Shown in pieces: positions 1 to 8,949 of a stretch of DNA of 40,339 nt (the stretch's first letter is position 1; each line of letters opens with the position of its first letter). A model generated the notes under the pieces. That model was given only the letters and a program-made list of their open reading frames with translations, was not told the origin of the DNA and made no database searches. This DNA comes from CAYXWM01 sp964468805 (GTDB taxonomy: Bacteria; Bacillota; Clostridia; Lachnospirales; WRBF01): assembly GCA_964468805.1 (NCBI GenBank), contig CAYXWM010000019.1:1-40339 (forward strand), read 5' to 3'. A program made the position numbers and the translations under genes.

Positions 1-548
1 CCGTACTCGCTGAGTATGGCGTCCAGGCTTTCCGTTGAAATATCATCGTCCGGCTCATCATTTTTTAGGAACAAGAAATATCTTTTTTCGTTCTTAAATA
101 ATGTGTTGGTGCCTGTAAATTTGGTATAAAGTCTGAGTGAAAGGCTGGTTACCTGGTCAAGATTGTCGAAGGAGAATATGGATATGCTGTTGTCCTTTTC
201 GGTCTTGGCCTCCGGTTCGATTGCCCCCTTGGACTTGAACTTAAAGCGGTGTGCATCTTGACTTCTGGGCAAGAGATTGAATTTGTCTTCGATTTGCTTT
301 TGGTTGGATACCTTTGTCACTATAATTACTATGGACTCTTGGGAAACGGGTATCGCTTCTATCATAAGGGGCACGTTTTCCGTAACAAAGTTGCACTCAT
401 AAAAAGCCTGTTCCAGCATTTCTCTAAACAGCTCTTGGGTCTTTTCCGAACCATAAGCAAGCTCGGTTATTCTGATATCTCTCTCGGACAAGTCGGTCTT
501 GGACAATACAAATTTAACCTGGCTTTCGCTGATTTTTTCTATCTTCAT
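1..548 (-). CDS. mecA: MecA-family adaptor protein, C-terminal end cut by window edge
   Basis: Reading the minus strand from the ATG at 548 gives an open frame to the window edge (about 182 residues, stop not reached). It starts MKIEKISESQVKFVLSKTDL and continues with SERDIRITELAYGSEKTQEL and a FREMLEQAFYECNF helix, the typical N-terminal MecA domain. An acidic linker (about residues 105-125) and a second alpha/beta domain follow. MecA proteins deliver substrates to the ClpC-ClpP protease in Gram-positive bacteria, controlling for example competence regulators. The start is supported by AAAGGATG upstream on the minus strand. It is divergent from the LysM-rho operon. Family call is from sequence pattern; its substrate here is unknown. 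Confidence 0.85.
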   Translation of the reverse strand, partial: MKIEKISESQVKFVLSKTDLSERDIRITELAYGSEKTQELFREMLEQAFYECNFVTENVPLMIEAIPVSQESIVIIVTKVSNQKQIEDKFNLLPRSQDAHRFKFKSKGAIEPEAKTEKDNSISIFSFDNLDQVTSLSLRLYTKFTGTNTLFKNEKRYFLFLKNDEPDDDISTESLDAILSEY

Positions 549-610
549 ATGCTCACATCCTTTATTAAATGAATATCAAATTGAGCCTGACGGGTTCATA
601 AGCGGATTTA

Positions 611-730
611 TACTTAATTGCATAAGAACCGGTAACAAAAGCTGTTCTTCGTAAACGGTTCGCTATTGCGGTTTTATGAAAAAACACTACGAATATATGC
701 TTCAGTTACTGCTTAGCCGGCAATTAAGTA
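611..730. repeat. Family B palindromic repeat, copy 1
   Basis: A 120-base element with perfect 11-base inverted ends, TACTTAATTGC at 611-621 and GCAATTAAGTA at 720-730. Inside are further paired arms, GTAACAAAAGC against GCTTCAGTTAC. A second copy lies at 27449-27581, where the ends have changed together (TTTC/GAAA instead of TTGC/GCAA), so pairing is kept. It could be a MITE-like element or a transcribed structured repeat. It lies in the 549-1055 gap, which otherwise holds only the promoter at 835-863. Confidence 0.7.
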
Positions 731-834
731 AAGCAGTTTTCGTTGGATGCAAGAGCGTTTTTCAAAACGAGTCTGCATCAATACCAGTATAAATAATAAT
801 TACTATTATGTAAAGAGGGGAATATTACTATTTC

Positions 835-863
835 TTGACACAAACTTAAAAAAATTATAAAAT
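835..863 (+). promoter_or_regulatory. Sigma-A-type promoter for the LysM-rho operon
   Basis: TTGACA at 835-840 and TAAAAT at 858-863 are separated by 17 bases. The expected transcription start is near 870, giving a leader of about 190 bases before the LysM gene. Called by eye only. Confidence 0.55.
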
Positions 864-1055
864 AAAACTTATATTTTTATTATATTTTATAATATACCGA
901 ATCTATGTCTAAAGCAACCGTCCCGGCAAGGGTAATTTATTCATGTATCGGCATAATATGTTCGCCGGAAAAGATGAATATCTTTTTGCAAAATTTAGCT
1001 GAAATTAAAATTCGGATTTTGTGGCTTGAAATGGATTGAACCCAATATACCAAAG

Positions 1056-2333
1056 ATGGAGGGGATTACCATTAAAAAAGCTAATGACAACGACCTTTTC
1101 AGTAACAAAACAGATTACGATGACGTCTCCAGACATGCCGTGGGCAAACTGTTTGACGGTATGAAGGCAAGACCGGAAACCCTTGTCTCCGGCTACAAAG
1201 ATTACAACAGCAGAAACGAAAATACCGGGCAAAACAAAAAAGGCACAAGTTTACGCCCCGACAACGAGCTCGAAAGCTCCAACCGTTTCAGCAAAGTTCG
1301 TGATAACAAAAGAACAAAATTCAAACAACAGGAACAATACGAACCTGATGATACATATGATGTTTTTGAGGACTATGCCGGCCCATCATCAAACCGCACC
1401 ATTCCCGAACGCAACTTTAGCGAAAGGGTTGCGGACAATAATCCTCAAAGAACCGTATCCGAAACCATGCGTGCAGAGGGCACCCTGCGTACACCAAAGA
1501 TTTTAAGCGACCTGTCTCAAACACCTACATCTCACAGTACCATACTTCGTGAATTGCAGGAAAAAATCCAAAAGGACAGGGTAGATTCGGATCGTCGTAC
1601 CGGCACTATTAGACCTGCCTTGAGTCCGTCGGAGAATAAAGCAAAGCCAAACCTGAGCAATTCGGGTAATTATAATCAAGTAGCGGAGGAAATGGATTAC
1701 GATATGGAAACTTTCCGCAAATCCCAACGCGACACGCGTTCCCCCGGCACGACTCGTACTCAAAGCAACTTGGGCAGCCTTAACAAATCCTACCAAAAGC
1801 CAAAAATGAACAGCCTTATGACCCATAAAAAAGATGAGGGCTTTAGGCTGACAGCAGCACCGAGGTCATTGAAAATCGCTGTGATTTCCGTTTTTGTTGT
1901 AGTCCTTGCCGTATTGGCGGCTTTGATTTACAAGATAAATACGGATAATGTATCCTTGGCTGATGCACAAAAAGATTTGGAAACCAAAACCGTAGAATCG
2001 GCAGACTTTTCCCAAGTTAAGCTTCAAAACGAAGCTATGGCAAAACGCTTGGACGCTCTTGAACTTCAAGTGGCTCAATTAAAAGCCATCGTTTCTCCGG
2101 AAGAGATCGAACAGGTGGTAAATACCGATTCTGAGGAAGCCCCCGGAACTTCCGCTCCTCCTACCGGTTCCGGCGAAAGCACCTATACTGTAGTCGGCGG
2201 AGACACTTTGAGTAGAATAGCGGCAAAATTGTATGGCAAAGGCACGCCGGACAATATTGCCAAGATTAGGACAGCAAACAACTTGACCTCTGACAGCATC
2301 AGGGTTGGTCAAGTATTAAAGATTCCGCAATAG
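1056..2333 (+). CDS. Membrane-anchored LysM-domain protein
   Basis: About 425 residues. Residues 1-270 are charged, Asn/Ser/Arg-rich and look disordered, so probably cytoplasmic. A single hydrophobic segment follows (about 273-295, LKIAVISVFVVVLAVLAALI), then a short coiled-coil-like stretch and a C-terminal LysM domain (about 376-425, YTVVGGDTLSRIAAKLYG through VGQVLKIPQ). This layout fits a type II membrane protein displaying a peptidoglycan-binding LysM outside the cell. It ends 9 bases before rho, so the two are probably co-transcribed. The start is uncertain: an in-frame TTG at 1026 and this ATG both lack a good ribosome site, while a strong GGAGGGG at 1058-1064 is spaced correctly for an ATT codon at 1071. 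Specific role unknown. Confidence 0.7.
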   Translation: MEGITIKKANDNDLFSNKTDYDDVSRHAVGKLFDGMKARPETLVSGYKDYNSRNENTGQNKKGTSLRPDNELESSNRFSKVRDNKRTKFKQQEQYEPDDTYDVFEDYAGPSSNRTIPERNFSERVADNNPQRTVSETMRAEGTLRTPKILSDLSQTPTSHSTILRELQEKIQKDRVDSDRRTGTIRPALSPSENKAKPNLSNSGNYNQVAEEMDYDMETFRKSQRDTRSPGTTRTQSNLGSLNKSYQKPKMNSLMTHKKDEGFRLTAAPRSLKIAVISVFVVVLAVLAALIYKINTDNVSLADAQKDLETKTVESADFSQVKLQNEAMAKRLDALELQVAQLKAIVSPEEIEQVVNTDSEEAPGTSAPPTGSGESTYTVVGGDTLSRIAAKLYGKGTPDNIAKIRTANNLTSDSIRVGQVLKIPQ

Positions 2334-2342
2334 GAGGGCAAT

Positions 2343-4064
2343 ATGAACAACAGTCAAATGAGCTTGGGAGAGCTTAGGGAGCAGGCAAAGGAACTGGGCT
2401 TAAAATCAGTGACAAAGTACCGAAAGACTCAGCTGATAGAATGGCTCAGCGAACAACGCAGCAAGCTTTCCCAAAGTACTCCCAAACTCGCTGACGATAC
2501 CTTGTCCGTTGCCGACATTTCCGAACAGTCGGAAATTACCGAAAAACCGGATAAATCTCATCATAAGTTTAATAACAGGGCGTATTCACCGGTCAACGGA
2601 AACGGTAACACAGCCATATCCCACGGAACTAACGAAAAAGTCCTAATTCAGACGGAAATACCAAACGTAACGGATACCAAAAGGTCAAATGTTATTCCGC
2701 TGCAAACACCCGGTTCGGATACGGTGATTGCTACCCCGGAAATTACCGAGCGTTCCCAAAACACAGGTATTATACAACGACCGGCGGCTCTTCCTGCGGT
2801 TGCCCCGGCTCCCGTACCCATAAACCCCGAAGAAAACGCTTCTTCAAACCCCGAGCTTAACGGCATAAGCCAAAAACCGGAGGCTCAAATAAAAACTTTC
2901 CGTCGCCAAAATACCGACGCTCTGGATTCGGGTCTGGTGGAAAGAGGGGTTTTGGAAGTACTGGCGGACGGTTACGGATTCCTTCGTAAAGAAAACTTCC
3001 TGCCCGGCGGAAAAGATATTTATATTTCACCGTCTCAAATCCGCCGTTTTAATTTAAAAACGGGTGACTTGGTAGAGGGAAATATCCGCATTCCCAAAGA
3101 AGGCGAAAAATTCTCCGCCTTGCTTTATGTAAAAAGCATTAACGGAGATAATCCCGATACAGCTTCAAAACGCCCCAATTTCGAAGAATTGACACCTATT
3201 TTTCCAAACAAAAAAATTCATCTTGAAACCGTTCGTACCGAGCTGTCCACACGTCTCATCGATTTGATTGCACCCTTGGGCAAAGGGCAAAGAGGACTTA
3301 TCGTTGCTCAACCAAAGGCAGGCAAAACAGTTTTGCTTAAAAAAATCGCTTCTGCTATTATCCAAAATCATCCCGAAACCCATTTGATTGTTTTATTGAT
3401 AGACGAGAGACCGGAAGAAGTAACCGATATGCAACAGTCCTTGGTGGGCAAAAACGTCGATGTTATTTATTCCACCTTTGACGAGCAGCCGGAACACCAC
3501 AAAAGAGTGGCTGAGATGGTTCTGGAACGTGCGAAGCGTCTGGTGGAACAGGGCAAAGACCTGGTCATTCTCCTGGACAGTATAACAAGACTTGCCCGTG
3601 CTTATAATCTTACCGTACCGCCCAGCGGCAGAACGCTTTCCGGCGGTTTGGACCCGGCTTCTCTCTATATGCCCAAAAAATTCTTCGGTGCCGCTCGTAA
3701 CATGAAAGAAGGCGGCTCCCTAACCATTCTTGCCACTGCCTTGGTAGACACCGGGTCTAAACTGGACGACGTGGTCTACGAAGAATTTAAAGGTACAGGC
3801 AACATGGAACTGGTTTTGGACAGAAGATTATCCGAAAAACGCATCTTCCCGGCCATAGATATCTTAAAATCCGGCACAAGACGTGAAGAATACTTGCTTA
3901 CATCGTCAGAACTGGAAGGAATCTATACCATAAGACGCCTCTCCGGTCATCTTCCAACGGCAGAGCTGACCGAACAAATCACGGACACACTCTATAAAAC
4001 CGAAAACAACGATGAGTTTATAAAAACCATACCCATTTTGGAACGAGACAAGGAAAGACGTTAA
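2343..4064 (+). CDS. rho: Transcription termination factor Rho with long disordered insert
   Basis: 573 residues against about 420 in a compact Rho. Residues 1-40 form the Rho_N helical (SAP-like) domain (LGELREQAKELGLKSVTKYR). Residues about 45-195 are a low-complexity Pro/Asn/Ser/Glu-rich insert. The RNA-binding cold-shock-like domain starts near 200 (GVLEVLADGYGFLR). The ATPase ring domain carries Walker A AQPKAGKT (about 322-329), Walker B LVILLDSITRLARAYN (about 407-422) and the SGGLDP segment. Rho is a hexameric RNA-translocating ATPase that ends transcription. Inserts at this position are known in several Gram-positive and Bacteroidota Rho proteins. Start ATG follows AGGAGGGCAAT. Confidence 0.95.
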   Translation: MNNSQMSLGELREQAKELGLKSVTKYRKTQLIEWLSEQRSKLSQSTPKLADDTLSVADISEQSEITEKPDKSHHKFNNRAYSPVNGNGNTAISHGTNEKVLIQTEIPNVTDTKRSNVIPLQTPGSDTVIATPEITERSQNTGIIQRPAALPAVAPAPVPINPEENASSNPELNGISQKPEAQIKTFRRQNTDALDSGLVERGVLEVLADGYGFLRKENFLPGGKDIYISPSQIRRFNLKTGDLVEGNIRIPKEGEKFSALLYVKSINGDNPDTASKRPNFEELTPIFPNKKIHLETVRTELSTRLIDLIAPLGKGQRGLIVAQPKAGKTVLLKKIASAIIQNHPETHLIVLLIDERPEEVTDMQQSLVGKNVDVIYSTFDEQPEHHKRVAEMVLERAKRLVEQGKDLVILLDSITRLARAYNLTVPPSGRTLSGGLDPASLYMPKKFFGAARNMKEGGSLTILATALVDTGSKLDDVVYEEFKGTGNMELVLDRRLSEKRIFPAIDILKSGTRREEYLLTSSELEGIYTIRRLSGHLPTAELTEQITDTLYKTENNDEFIKTIPILERDKERR

Positions 4065-4114
4065 AACAAGCAAATGCATAATAGGGTTAAAAAGTAACAA
4101 TTTTGTCAACAATC

Positions 4115-4155
4115 TTATTAACTTCCCGGTTTGTACCGGTTTGAATAGTTAATAA
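4115..4155 (+). terminator. Hairpin downstream of rho
   Basis: Perfect 9-base outer arms TTATTAACT (4115-4123) and AGTTAATAA (4147-4155) enclose an inner CCGGT/ACCGG pair. It is 50 bases after the rho stop. There is no strong T tract, so it may be a weak or Rho-linked terminator, or another palindromic repeat. Confidence 0.4.
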
Positions 4156-4184
4156 AAATATAAACGTATACAACACCTTTATAA

Positions 4185-4227
4185 AGCCTTTCCCTACGCA
4201 AACCTAGGTTTGTTTAAGGGTTAGGCT
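4185..4227. repeat. Second hairpin in the rho-pheT gap
   Basis: Paired arms AGCCT/AGGCT and CCCT/AGGG surround a central self-complementary CAAACCTAGGTTTG. It is one of four hairpins lined up in the 486-base gap between rho and pheT. No T tract follows, so a terminator role is not clear. Confidence 0.4.
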
Positions 4228-4304
4228 ATATGCTATTTTAAGCAAATTTTTTGCTTTGATATATAATTTTATATTGCCATTTTTCACGTATAGTGTTTTA
4301 ATAA

Positions 4305-4410
4305 GTATACTAATTCCATATAAGATGAAGGACAAAAATAATCGTTTTTTCCTTGAACCGTTGGAAAAATTCAATTATTTTTGTCCTCTGTTTAAAATGG
4401 AATCATTATA
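4305..4410. repeat. Family C palindromic repeat, copy 1
   Basis: About 106 bases. Outer ATTCCAT and ATGGAAT pair, and inner GGACAAAAATAAT pairs with ATTATTTTTGTCC. A similar full copy is at 20347-20447, and an internally shortened one at 14986-15023. Here and at 14986 it lies just upstream of a family A repeat. Confidence 0.65.
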
Positions 4411-4440
4411 ATTATTAAATGATTTTATTCGCCCTAATGT

Positions 4441-4505
4441 TAAAGTCTTTTTGAAGGGAGTTTGAGGGAAATTTTTTCTTCAGAAAAAGTTTCCCTCAAG
4501 GTCTT
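4441..4505 (+). repeat. Family A repeat, copy 1 (before pheT)
   Basis: Starts AAAGTCTTTTTGAAGGG, then a 17-base hairpin (4462-4478 with 4483-4499, one G-U pair) with loop TTCA, then CAAGGTCTT. It ends 46 bases before the pheT start. The flanks are asymmetric, so orientation can be defined; it points along transcription. Confidence 0.75.
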
Positions 4506-4550
4506 TCTTTTTAACTCAACATAAGCTTGTAATCAAAGGAGAAAAGTTTT

Positions 4551-6941
4551 ATGAACATACCTATGTCCTGGTTAAAGGAGTATGCAGACGTAAACTGCAC
4601 CATGCAGGAATTTATACATGAAATGACCATGTCCGGCTCAAAAGTCGAAACTGTGGTCAGCCTGTGCAAGGAACTGCAAGGCATAGTAACCGGCAAAATC
4701 ATGGAAATAACCAAACACGAACAGGCAGACAAACTGCTTGTCACTAAAATAGATATAGGCGCAGATAAACCCTTACAAATCGTTACCGGTGCGAGCAATA
4801 TATTCGAAGGTGCCATCGTGCCCGTGGCGTTACACAACTCAATAGTTGCCGGCGGCAAAAAAATCAAAACCGGCAAGCTTAGAGGTGTAGAATCCCAAGG
4901 TATGCTCTGCTCCATAGAGGAACTGGGCTATACCGTTCAAGACTACCCTGAAGCTCCCGAACACGGCATCTATATATTCCAAGACGACCAACCCCTCGGA
5001 GCGGATGTTCGTGAAATTTTACAGCTTTGTGACGAGGTTGTTGAATTTGAAATTACCTCCAACAGAGCCGACTGCTTCTCAGTACTTGGTTTGGCAAGAG
5101 AAGCCGCCGCTACCTTCCGTGTACCCTTTAATCCGCCGCAAATAGCCGTAAAAGAGGAAGCCAAGGGCAACGTTAACGATATGATAGCCATAGACATTAA
5201 AAATCCCGAGCTTTGCCCTCGTTACGCCGCCAGAGCGGTTAAAAACGTTAAAATCGAGCCGTCACCCCTTTGGTTAAGACACAGATTAACAGCGGCAGGT
5301 TTACGTCCCATAAACAACATTGTTGACATAACCAATTATGTAATGCTGGAACTGGGTCAACCCATGCATGCTTTTGATATAGACAACATAGCAAACAGAC
5401 AAATCGTGGTACGCAACGCCGAAGAAGGCGAAGTTTTCACCACTCTTGACGGTTTGGAACGTAAGTTGGACAAGTCTATGCTGGTTATTGCTGACCCCGA
5501 AAAAGCCGTGGCTATAGCCGGGGTTATGGGCGGCGAAAACTCAAAAATCACCGAAAACGCCACTGCCATACTCTTTGAATCTGCTACCTTTAACGGACCC
5601 AACATTCGCAATACCTCCAAAAAACTGGGCTTACGCACGGATTCTTCAAGCAAATTCGAAAAGGGTCTTGACCCCAACCTTGCTTATACAGCCGTAAATC
5701 GTGCGGCTCAATTGGTTGAATTACTGGGCTGTGGTGAAGTGGTTGCAGGCATAGCCGATTGCTACCCCAATAAACTTGAACCTTGGCAAATAAAATACAA
5801 CCCCAAAAATATTAACGCCCTGTTGGGAATCGATATTTCAGACGAGGAAATGTCAAAATACCTTGCCATGGTAGGCATAACAACCAAAGACAACGTTGCC
5901 ACCATACCCACAAACCGCACCGACGTTCAAATGGAAGCGGACTTGGCGGAAGAAGTGGTTCGTTTCTACGGCTATGATAAAATCCCTTTCAGTCTGCCCA
6001 ATCAAACCGCAACCATGGGCAAGAAAACCGGCTCTCAGGTTATGGAAGATACCATAAAGGATACCATGGTCAGCCTTGGCTACAGCGAAGCCATGACTTA
6101 CAGCTTCGAAAGCCCCAAAGTATTCGATAAATTGCAACTGGACGAGGCTCATACCTTGCGTTCCGCAGTAAAAGTAAGCAATCCTCTGGGCGAAGATTTC
6201 AGCGTTATGCGTACCTCCATGCTGAATGCCATGTTGACATCATTGTCCAACAACTATAATCGCCGTAACGAGGAAGTTGCCCTGTTTGAAATGTCCAAAA
6301 TATTCTTGCCCAAGGAACTGCCCTTAAAAGAATTGCCCGTAGAGCCATTGATTTTATGCATAGGTCAATACGGTAAGTCCGACTTCTTCGACTTAAAAGG
6401 CGTCCTTGAACAATTATTTGAATGCCTGGACATCAAAGAACTTGACTTTTCACCCGAAACAACTATAAACTATATGCATCCGGGTCGTTGTGCCCTTATT
6501 TCCGTAAACGGCAAACAAATCGGTTTTATGGGAGAAGTTCATCCCTCCGTTCTTTCTGCTTATGACATTGGTACAAAGGCTCTTATCGCCCATATTAACG
6601 TCAGCGAATTGCAGGAAAACGTAAGCCCGGGACGCCAATATATCCCATTACCCCGTTACCCCGGAATAAAACGTGATATAGCTATAACAGTGAAAGACAG
6701 CGTTACCCACAAGGAAATTACCGAGACAATCTCCGCTTCTGTTAAGGCTGACTTGGAAAGCATCGAACTTTTCGACGTTTACAAAGGCTCCCAAATCGAA
6801 GAGGGCTACAAATCCATGGCTTATAAAATCTTCTTCCGCAATCCTCAAAGAACCCTTACGGAAGACGAAATTAATACAACCATGCAAAACGTCCTGAATA
6901 ATTTGGCAGAAAAATGCGGTGCGGTGTTAAGGGATAAGTAA
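4551..6941 (+). CDS. pheT: Phenylalanine--tRNA ligase beta subunit
   Basis: 796 residues, the usual length for bacterial PheT. The N-terminus MNIPMSWLKEYADVNCTM is typical. A tRNA-binding OB domain follows (about 40-150, GIVTGKIMEITKHEQADKL and SQGMLCSIEELG), then B3/B4 (NRADCFSVLGLARE, LGQPMHAFDID), the B5 and core domains (DLAEEVVRFYGYDKIP), and a C-terminal FDX-ACB anticodon-binding domain (RYPGIKRDIAITV). It pairs with PheS as an alpha2-beta2 enzyme charging tRNA-Phe. pheS is normally immediately upstream, but here the upstream gene is rho, and pheS is not in the window. AAAGGAG precedes the ATG. Confidence 0.95.
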   Translation: MNIPMSWLKEYADVNCTMQEFIHEMTMSGSKVETVVSLCKELQGIVTGKIMEITKHEQADKLLVTKIDIGADKPLQIVTGASNIFEGAIVPVALHNSIVAGGKKIKTGKLRGVESQGMLCSIEELGYTVQDYPEAPEHGIYIFQDDQPLGADVREILQLCDEVVEFEITSNRADCFSVLGLAREAAATFRVPFNPPQIAVKEEAKGNVNDMIAIDIKNPELCPRYAARAVKNVKIEPSPLWLRHRLTAAGLRPINNIVDITNYVMLELGQPMHAFDIDNIANRQIVVRNAEEGEVFTTLDGLERKLDKSMLVIADPEKAVAIAGVMGGENSKITENATAILFESATFNGPNIRNTSKKLGLRTDSSSKFEKGLDPNLAYTAVNRAAQLVELLGCGEVVAGIADCYPNKLEPWQIKYNPKNINALLGIDISDEEMSKYLAMVGITTKDNVATIPTNRTDVQMEADLAEEVVRFYGYDKIPFSLPNQTATMGKKTGSQVMEDTIKDTMVSLGYSEAMTYSFESPKVFDKLQLDEAHTLRSAVKVSNPLGEDFSVMRTSMLNAMLTSLSNNYNRRNEEVALFEMSKIFLPKELPLKELPVEPLILCIGQYGKSDFFDLKGVLEQLFECLDIKELDFSPETTINYMHPGRCALISVNGKQIGFMGEVHPSVLSAYDIGTKALIAHINVSELQENVSPGRQYIPLPRYPGIKRDIAITVKDSVTHKEITETISASVKADLESIELFDVYKGSQIEEGYKSMAYKIFFRNPQRTLTEDEINTTMQNVLNNLAEKCGAVLRDK

Positions 6942-6963
6942 TTGCCTTTTATATTAAACCCGG

Positions 6964-6986
6964 TTCACTTCAAATAAAGAAGTGAA
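6964..6986 (+). terminator. Hairpin after pheT
   Basis: TTCACTTC (6964-6971) and GAAGTGAA (6979-6986) pair perfectly around a 7-base loop, 22 bases after the pheT stop. There is no clear T tract, so its strength as a terminator is doubtful. Confidence 0.35.
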
Positions 6987-7030
6987 ACGACGATGTTATA
7001 AAAATAACTTCAAAATACACCTTCTTTATG

Positions 7031-7094
7031 TTAAAGTCTTATTGAAAGGTGTTTACCTAAAACTTTTTCTCCGGAAAAGGTTTACCCCAAGGTC
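7031..7094 (+). repeat. Family A repeat, copy 2 (degenerate, before transketolase)
   Basis: Begins TTAAAGTCTTATTGAAAGG, has hairpin arms AAACTTTTTC/GAAAAGGTTT around TCCG, and ends CCCAAGGTC. Several arm mismatches compared with other copies. It ends 69 bases before the next start codon. Confidence 0.6.
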
Positions 7095-7163
7095 GTAATT
7101 CTTTGAAGTTTAGCCACGCCTTGTCTTACTGTAATCCACATCCCACACGAAAAGAGGTAGCTC

Positions 7164-7997
7164 ATGAGTAACCAATCCAACCTAAAACGCTTTGCAACAG
7201 AACTTCGCATCGCCCAACTTAAAACCTTTAAAGAACTGGGCTTTGGTCATATAGGCGGTTGTATGTCCATTTCGGACTGTATAGCGGCTCTTTACGGCGA
7301 GCTTATGAAATACGACCCCAAAAACCCCAAATGGGAAGAACGTGACTATTTGGTTTGCTCCAAAGGTCATGCCGGCCCTGCTGTTTATTCCGCTCTTGCT
7401 TTAAAAGGCTTCTTCCCGGAAGAATGGCTGCTTACTTTAAACAAACCCAACACAAAACTTCCCAGCCACTGCGATGCCAATTTAACACCCGGTATTGACG
7501 TAACCACAGGCTCTTTGGGTCAAGGTGCTTCTTTGGCGGCAGGTATAGCTCTTGCTCATAAAATTGACAACAAGCCCAACAAAGTTTTCCTTATTCTGGG
7601 TGATGGCGAATGCAACGAAGGTCAAGTTTGGGAAACAGCTATGTTTGCTACTCACAAAAAATTGGACAACCTTGTTGTTTTTGTGGACAAAAACGGCAAA
7701 CAACTTGACGGTACTACCGAAAATATCCTTGATATGGGAGACATCGCCTCTAAATTCGAAGCTTTCGGCTGGTACGCAGAATCCATCAACGGCAACGACC
7801 CCGAACTCGTAGCATCCACAGTTAAAAATGCCCTTGCCAAAAATACCGGCAAACCTATCGTTATCGTGCTTAACACGGTTAAAGGTTACGGCGTAAAATT
7901 TGTGGCTGAAATGGAGTTCAACCACCACATCACCATAAGCAAAGAACAAGCAGACGACGCAATCGAAACACTGAAAGGGGAGCTTGCCAATGTATAG
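7164..7997 (+). CDS. Transketolase, N-terminal (thiamine diphosphate-binding) subunit
   Basis: 277 residues, matching the N-terminal half of transketolase encoded as a separate gene, common in Clostridia and archaea. The early GHIGGCMSISDCIAALYG and SKGHAGPAVYSALAL segments are characteristic. The thiamine diphosphate motif is GDGECNEGQVWE (about 146-157), followed by VFVDKNGKQLDG. With its partner it would transfer two-carbon ketol units between sugar phosphates (pentose phosphate pathway). The start follows AAGAGG. It overlaps the C-terminal subunit by 8 bases, so the two are translationally coupled. It may serve the pentose/triose phosphates produced by the sugar modules downstream, but this is inference. 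Confidence 0.9.
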   Translation: MSNQSNLKRFATELRIAQLKTFKELGFGHIGGCMSISDCIAALYGELMKYDPKNPKWEERDYLVCSKGHAGPAVYSALALKGFFPEEWLLTLNKPNTKLPSHCDANLTPGIDVTTGSLGQGASLAAGIALAHKIDNKPNKVFLILGDGECNEGQVWETAMFATHKKLDNLVVFVDKNGKQLDGTTENILDMGDIASKFEAFGWYAESINGNDPELVASTVKNALAKNTGKPIVIVLNTVKGYGVKFVAEMEFNHHITISKEQADDAIETLKGELANV

Positions 7998-8949
7998 TGT
8001 CATTTATAACGGAACCGAAGACGCTGTTCTCAAACAGGTTTTCAGCGACACCATGAAAGAATTGGTAGAACAAGACCAAAAGGTAGTCTACCTGGATGCG
8101 GACTTAATGAGCTCCGTTGGTATGTTGGGCGTAGCAAAAGCTTACCCGGATCGTGCCATTGATTGCGGTATCCAAGAAGCCAATATGATAGGCGTAGCGG
8201 CAGGTTTATCCGTAACCGGAAAAATCCCTTATGCTCATACTTTCGGCTCCTTTGCCGGCAGACGTGTTTATGACCAAGCTTTCCTCTCCGTAGCTTACGG
8301 TCAAAACAACGTTCGTATTATCGGCTCCGACCCCGGAATCACAGCGGCATACAACGGCGGTACTCATATGCCCTTTGAAGACGTGGCGCTTTACAGAGCC
8401 ATTCCCAACTCTGTTATTATAGACGTTGCAGACTCAACCCAACTTATCGAAACCCTTAAATTAACCAAAGACCGTCACGGTTTAACATATATTCGTATGA
8501 CCCGTAAATCTTACAAAAGAGTTTACGATCCGGCAAGCAAATTTGAAATAGGTAAGGCTTGTGTACTTAAAGAAGGCAAAGACTGTGCAATATTTGCCGC
8601 CGGAAAAATGGTTTGGAAGTCTCTTGAAGCCGCAAACCAACTTGAAAAAGAAGGCATTTCCGTATCCGTAATCGACGTATTCTCCATCAAACCTTTGGAT
8701 ACAGCTACCGTTATTGAATACGCCAAAAAATGCGGTTGCGTTGTTACAGCCGAAAATGCAAATATCATCGGCGGTTTAGGTTCTGCCGTAGCGGAAACTC
8801 TTTCCGAAAATCTGCCCACTCCCATGCTTCGTGTTGGTGCAAAAGACGTATTCGGTCAAGTTGGACCGGAAGATTTCTTGGCTACTCAATTCCAATTAAC
8901 TCCCGAAGCTGTTGCGGATGCTGTTAAACAAGTTATTAAAAGAAAATGA
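7990..8949 (+). CDS. Transketolase, C-terminal subunit
   Basis: 319 residues with the pyrimidine-binding domain (GIQEANMIGVAAGLSV, containing the catalytic Glu that activates thiamine) and the C-terminal transketolase domain (about 190-310). I chose ATG at 7990 because AAAGGGG at 7974-7980 is 9 bases away; an upstream TTG at 7984 would be too close. The last codons overlap the following dehydratase gene in an ATGA arrangement. The partner of the preceding gene; both are needed for activity. Confidence 0.9.
   Translation: MYSVIYNGTEDAVLKQVFSDTMKELVEQDQKVVYLDADLMSSVGMLGVAKAYPDRAIDCGIQEANMIGVAAGLSVTGKIPYAHTFGSFAGRRVYDQAFLSVAYGQNNVRIIGSDPGITAAYNGGTHMPFEDVALYRAIPNSVIIDVADSTQLIETLKLTKDRHGLTYIRMTRKSYKRVYDPASKFEIGKACVLKEGKDCAIFAAGKMVWKSLEAANQLEKEGISVSVIDVFSIKPLDTATVIEYAKKCGCVVTAENANIIGGLGSAVAETLSENLPTPMLRVGAKDVFGQVGPEDFLATQFQLTPEAVADAVKQVIKRK

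Noticed and set aside
249..572. Plus-strand open frame of 107 codons near the left edge
   Set aside because: It lies antisense to a clear MecA reading frame on the minus strand, which has a ribosome site and recognisable protein sequence.
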